In this document: positions 9,520-12,272 of the stretch, one piece after another
Layout: the number at the start of each line of letters is the position of its first letter
Position numbering within the stretch: position 1 is the first letter of the stretch
Origin: Ettlia oleoabundans
Taxonomy: Eukaryota > Chlorophyta > Chlorophyceae > Chlamydomonadales
Length of the DNA stretch: 12,272 nt
NCBI GenBank assembly: GCA_019693395.1
Contig: JAAMXP010002789.1
Coordinates: forward strand, 1-12,272
Direction of reading: 5' to 3'
Program-made: the position numbers and the translations under genes
The notes under the pieces: generated by a model
Told to the model about the DNA's origin: nothing
What the model saw: the letters and a program-made list of their open reading frames with translations, nothing else
Database searches by the model: none

Positions 9520-10234
9520 CTGCAAGCCTCAGGGGCGTTCGTGCCGGCACGGATTGTGGCGGCGAATGTGGTTACCTTTCAAAACCACCGAAAAAGGAAA
9601 TAAGGAAGCGCAACATGGAGGCGCAGTACAACTTGATGTACATTGCCTCAGCTGAGCTGAGCTCATGGGGCCTGCCCTTTAATGATAGCAACAACGGCAC
9701 TCGTCAAGAAGTTCAAGGGGAACCTCGACTTGGCGCCACTGGCTACCCCGCCCCCTGGCTATCAACCAACCAGCGAACTTTGCGTCCCAGAAGGTGGCCG
9801 GTTGCGAGCAACAGTGCTTAAGCATGGGGTGCGGCGGTCCGTTGCCGGTCATGCTGCCACTACCGATGCGCATAAACCTGCCCACACATCTGAGAGAGAT
9901 ATGACCATACTAGCAGGTTTTCTAGATGTAACTCCGGAACTTGGGTCGTCATTCTTTTGACTTTGGAGTAATAGTTTACAGCGCGCCATATGCTGTGGAG
10001 GGAGCATGCGTTCAACATTGGCTGGTTTGCATTTGGTGGCGGGCCGCCTTGTCAGCTCTGGTTTTGTGTGATAATGAGTACAGCCATCAAGGAGGGTTGT
10101 TTCAGGGTTTGTTGAAGTTGTTGCTGTCATTCCTACACCACCATACCCATCATACAAACATTCCCCAAATGTTGGAGACATTTGACCGTGCATTGCAGTT
10201 CTTTGCGGTAGGAAATTCGCGGCAGGAAAGGGAA
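9520..10234. other. Region between Tic22 and the broken esterase
   Basis: It should contain the Tic22 promoter (minus strand, just above 9519) and the 3' flank of the esterase remnant. A TGTAA on the minus strand at 9980-9976 could have been the esterase poly(A) signal. No TATA-like box was found close to the Tic22 start. A possible retroelement trace is listed separately. Confidence 0.4.
9682..9960 (+). pseudogene. Possible decayed retrotransposon integrase fragment
   Basis: The frame contains LCVPEGGRLRATVLKHG followed by VAGH (9778-9852). This resembles the stretch before and within the H2C2 zinc finger of Ty3/gypsy-type integrases, which commonly runs LxVPxGxLRxxLLREAHDxPLAGH. The GH is kept, but the usual first His is displaced and no downstream Cys pair or catalytic block follows. 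It would be a short, decayed piece. No LTR or tandem repeats were identified around it. A chance resemblance is possible. Confidence 0.25.
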
Positions 10235-11610
10235 TCAAAAAAGGAAGCAAAAGGAGAAGATGCTGACCATGGAATCAAATACATCATAATTGACTATATT
10301 GTTAGAATTGGGGCAAATAGAGACTTGTTGTCTTGCATGCATATAGCGCCTGGCCCTCTTGGTTAATTTCACAGCTCCACCTGCCAGCCAGGGACTGTCC
10401 CGCAGCAGCATATTGAGCAAGTGCAACCACAGCTGGTAGGCTGAAGGGTGGGCCCAGTGTGTGCATCCCCAGGCATGTGCGAGCGCCATAGCGGCATGCT
10501 GGCCTCCCAAGCGTGCAGGTGTGCATCTGCAAGATATGGCACAAGAGAGGCAGCTGCCACATTGAAGCTGCCACCTGCTTGCACTACTGGGTCTTCGTTG
10601 GACCAGCCCTTGTTACGAGTACATATGAATGGTGCTGTAAGGTGGTCATAGCAAGCCCCGTCTGTGGTGTCAAAGTGCTGCAACCAGTGGAAAGCAGCTG
10701 TTAGAGTAAGAAACGGGCTTGTAGTGCCCCTACTGCAGCACCAGGGTGCACAGAGCCATTCATCGGTAATGGCCTGCATATACTGCTTTACAAAATGGGC
10801 GCACAAGTTGTACAAGTAATGGCAAAATCAATCAGTACTCAATGCAGTGCTCACCTGCGGTGGAACGTCCATCCAGATGGTTTTAGGCAGGTTCAACCAG
10901 TTGGCTGCTCGTTATGATTTCAAGGCCTGCAAGTCCTCCAAGAAACGATCCGTGGGGGCATATGGAGGCTGCATTGTACGGTAGTGCAACCTGCAGCCAG
11001 CATTGCAGGGTGCATGCAGTATTTAGGGTTTATTGTTGTTCATGCAAGACGGGCGCCCTGCAGGTTGCAAGGACAAGTTGTGCATAATGAGGATGCATTG
11101 TGAGATGATTATGCACTGCGAAATGTGGCGAACGCTGCAAACTAGTCGTGTTACTAAACACATAACCACTCAAGGGAGCGTCAAACACCTACCCGGCATC
11201 CAACATCAAGAGGTCGGTTTCAAAGCCTTGCACATGGCAGGCAAGGAGAGGCAGGATCTGCAGTGGCGGTTGTATTGCATGAAGGGTGAGGCAACTTTAG
11301 TGAGCCATAGACGCAACAGCTTGAATGTGCCAGCCTGTTTCTGTGAAAAGCCAAAATAGGCAGCCAGGGGAACCGACGCACTGAAGTATAGTGTCATTTT
11401 TTAACGACGATGATGATATGCATAGGATAATATTAGTCTCAAAGCAGCAACCCAAACGGCAAAAATGCTACATCGCCAGCATTCTCGTGAGGAGGCAAAA
11501 CCCACCTTCGCATGGAGGCTTCTGAGATGGTCAAAGCGGATGCCGCAAACACGGGTGCTGAATGCCAGCTCCAAGCAAGAGGGTGGCAATTCTTTGACAA
11601 CCGCCCCTCG
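10235..11610 (-). pseudogene. Broken PC-esterase / TBL-like SGNH gene
   Basis: Minus-strand exons follow the C-terminal half of algal PC-esterase (PMR5/TBL-like) proteins, presumed polysaccharide O-acyltransferases or esterases of the secretory pathway. Exons: about 11610-11506 (PPSCLELAF to IRFDHLRSLHAK), 11257-11193 (FETDLLMLDAG), 10990-10855 (LHYRTMQPPYAPTDRFLEDL to TIWMDVPPQ) and 10677 onward (HFDTTDG to ASMPLWRSHMPGD). After a frame change come CTHWAHPSAYQLWLHLLNML and a stop at 10237-10235. Splice phases agree at each junction. Two lesions: an in-frame TAA at 10914-10912, and a one-base loss (or two-base gain) near 10467-10463 that separates the D from the CTH of the catalytic DxxH motif. 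The usual N-terminal GDS block was not found. Family call is moderate; the disruption is seen directly. Confidence 0.65.
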
Positions 11611-11637
11611 CTGGCATCACTGGATCACTGGCATCAC
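11611..11637. repeat. 10-bp direct repeat at an exon boundary
   Basis: CTGGCATCAC occurs at 11611-11620 and 11628-11637, a 17-nt period. On the minus strand each copy ends in CCAG, so the repeat duplicates a candidate splice acceptor at the start of the first recognised esterase exon. Confidence 0.7.
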
Positions 11638-12110
11638 ATTGATCAAGTCATCTTTTGCTCCCCTAGACTGCCGGCCTGATTAAGGGGCCCAATAGACATG
11701 CAAGGTGAAACCTTAGCAGCAGCGGAAGGCAATTTGCCAGTGCATGTTATGCAAGGGATAATCAACCGCAACTGCCGTTGACTTGGTCAACCAACCAAAT
11801 TATCGACGCCTGTTTTTGTTTGCCAGAGGCTAATCTTGCACAGCAACAAACATGAAAAGCGATGCCTTAAAACATCAATCTGCCCGTATCCTAACACATG
11901 ACGTGCCTCACTTGAAGGGTCGATGCAAACTCCCTTAGAAAACACATGGTCGCCACAAAGAAGCCTATATGATTTGCGAGCCGCCTAAAAACCACAATGT
12001 GCACCCACGGATGTGCAGAAACAATTCAACGGGGGATGTATCCTGCGAGCATGCTAGAGTTTGGCGGGTGGGAACAATGCTGTTGTTAGTGTTCGCGACA
12101 GGATGCAGAG

Positions 12111-12160
12111 TCAATTTAAGGCGCACAATTGAGATGCGGAATCAATTGAAAGGCGCACAA
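12111..12160. repeat. Imperfect direct repeat, about 18 bp twice
   Basis: TCAATTTAAGGCGCACAA (12111-12128) and TCAATTGAAAGGCGCACAA (12142-12160) differ by a substitution and one extra base and lie 31 nt apart. They could be a small tandem duplication or paired protein-binding sites; no adjacent gene explains them. Confidence 0.75.
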
Positions 12161-12272
12161 CGAAACTTTGCTCGATGGCTCACGAGCTAAACGTCCCACC
12201 CACCCAAAGGCACAAGCATCAGCATGACTCCCACAACCACCCACGCAGGCACATGACCCCCGTCACCTGCCC

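Larger units (their letters stand above)
11611..12272. other. No gene recognised at the right end
   Basis: This is the upstream side of the esterase remnant, and its missing N-terminal exons would be expected here or beyond the window. No GDS-type block was found on the minus strand. Only short repeats are visible (11611-11637 and 12111-12160). A 73-codon plus-strand frame (11969-12190) spans the second repeat and matches nothing I know. Confidence 0.4.

Noticed and set aside
1..12272. tRNA, rRNA, CRISPR array, bacterial-style operon or defence system
   Set aside because: No T-loop-like motif, regular repeat-spacer pattern, or bacterial gene organisation was found; introns and gene content are eukaryotic.

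Overview
The window looks like nuclear DNA of a green alga (Chlorophyta). It is intron-dense, with GT-AG introns mostly 75-270 nt long whose donors are often GTGCG or GTGAG. It carries UGUAA motifs of the kind green algae use as poly(A) signals, and one gene is a translocon component of primary plastids. The species cannot be read from the sequence. No operon, bacterial ribosome site, tRNA, rRNA or CRISPR array is visible. Genes were reconstructed by eye by joining exons whose splice phases agree and whose translations follow known families.

Layout. 1-2149: no recognisable gene; it holds three TATA-like boxes and the upstream region of the first gene. 2150-6836 (+): a complete 13-exon gene for the small catalytic subunit of DNA primase (PRIM1/PriS, 444 aa as modelled). 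Eleven of its introns are short, but intron 9 is 1.59 kb and contains a TATA-like box, an 89-codon open frame and a UGUAA motif, so something may have been inserted there. 7079-9519 (-): a complete 8-exon gene for a Tic22-family protein of the chloroplast import machinery (351 aa as modelled). It has a coiled-coil-like insertion between two conserved blocks. It is tail-to-tail with PRIM1, with 242 bp between the stop codons. 9520-10234: mostly unassigned, with a weak trace of a retroelement integrase. About 10235-11610 (-): a broken gene resembling the PC-esterase/TBL-like SGNH family, with an in-frame TAA and a one-base frameshift inside the catalytic DxxH motif. 11611-12272: no gene recognised, only short repeats.

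The genes are not a functional cluster: one acts in nuclear DNA replication, one in plastid protein import, and one was probably a polysaccharide O-acyl esterase. The most checkable unusual points are a missing zinc-ligand cysteine in the primase, the outsized intron 9, the Tic22 insertion with a stop-bearing intron next to it, and the decayed esterase. I see no convincing new defence, mobile or multi-gene system.
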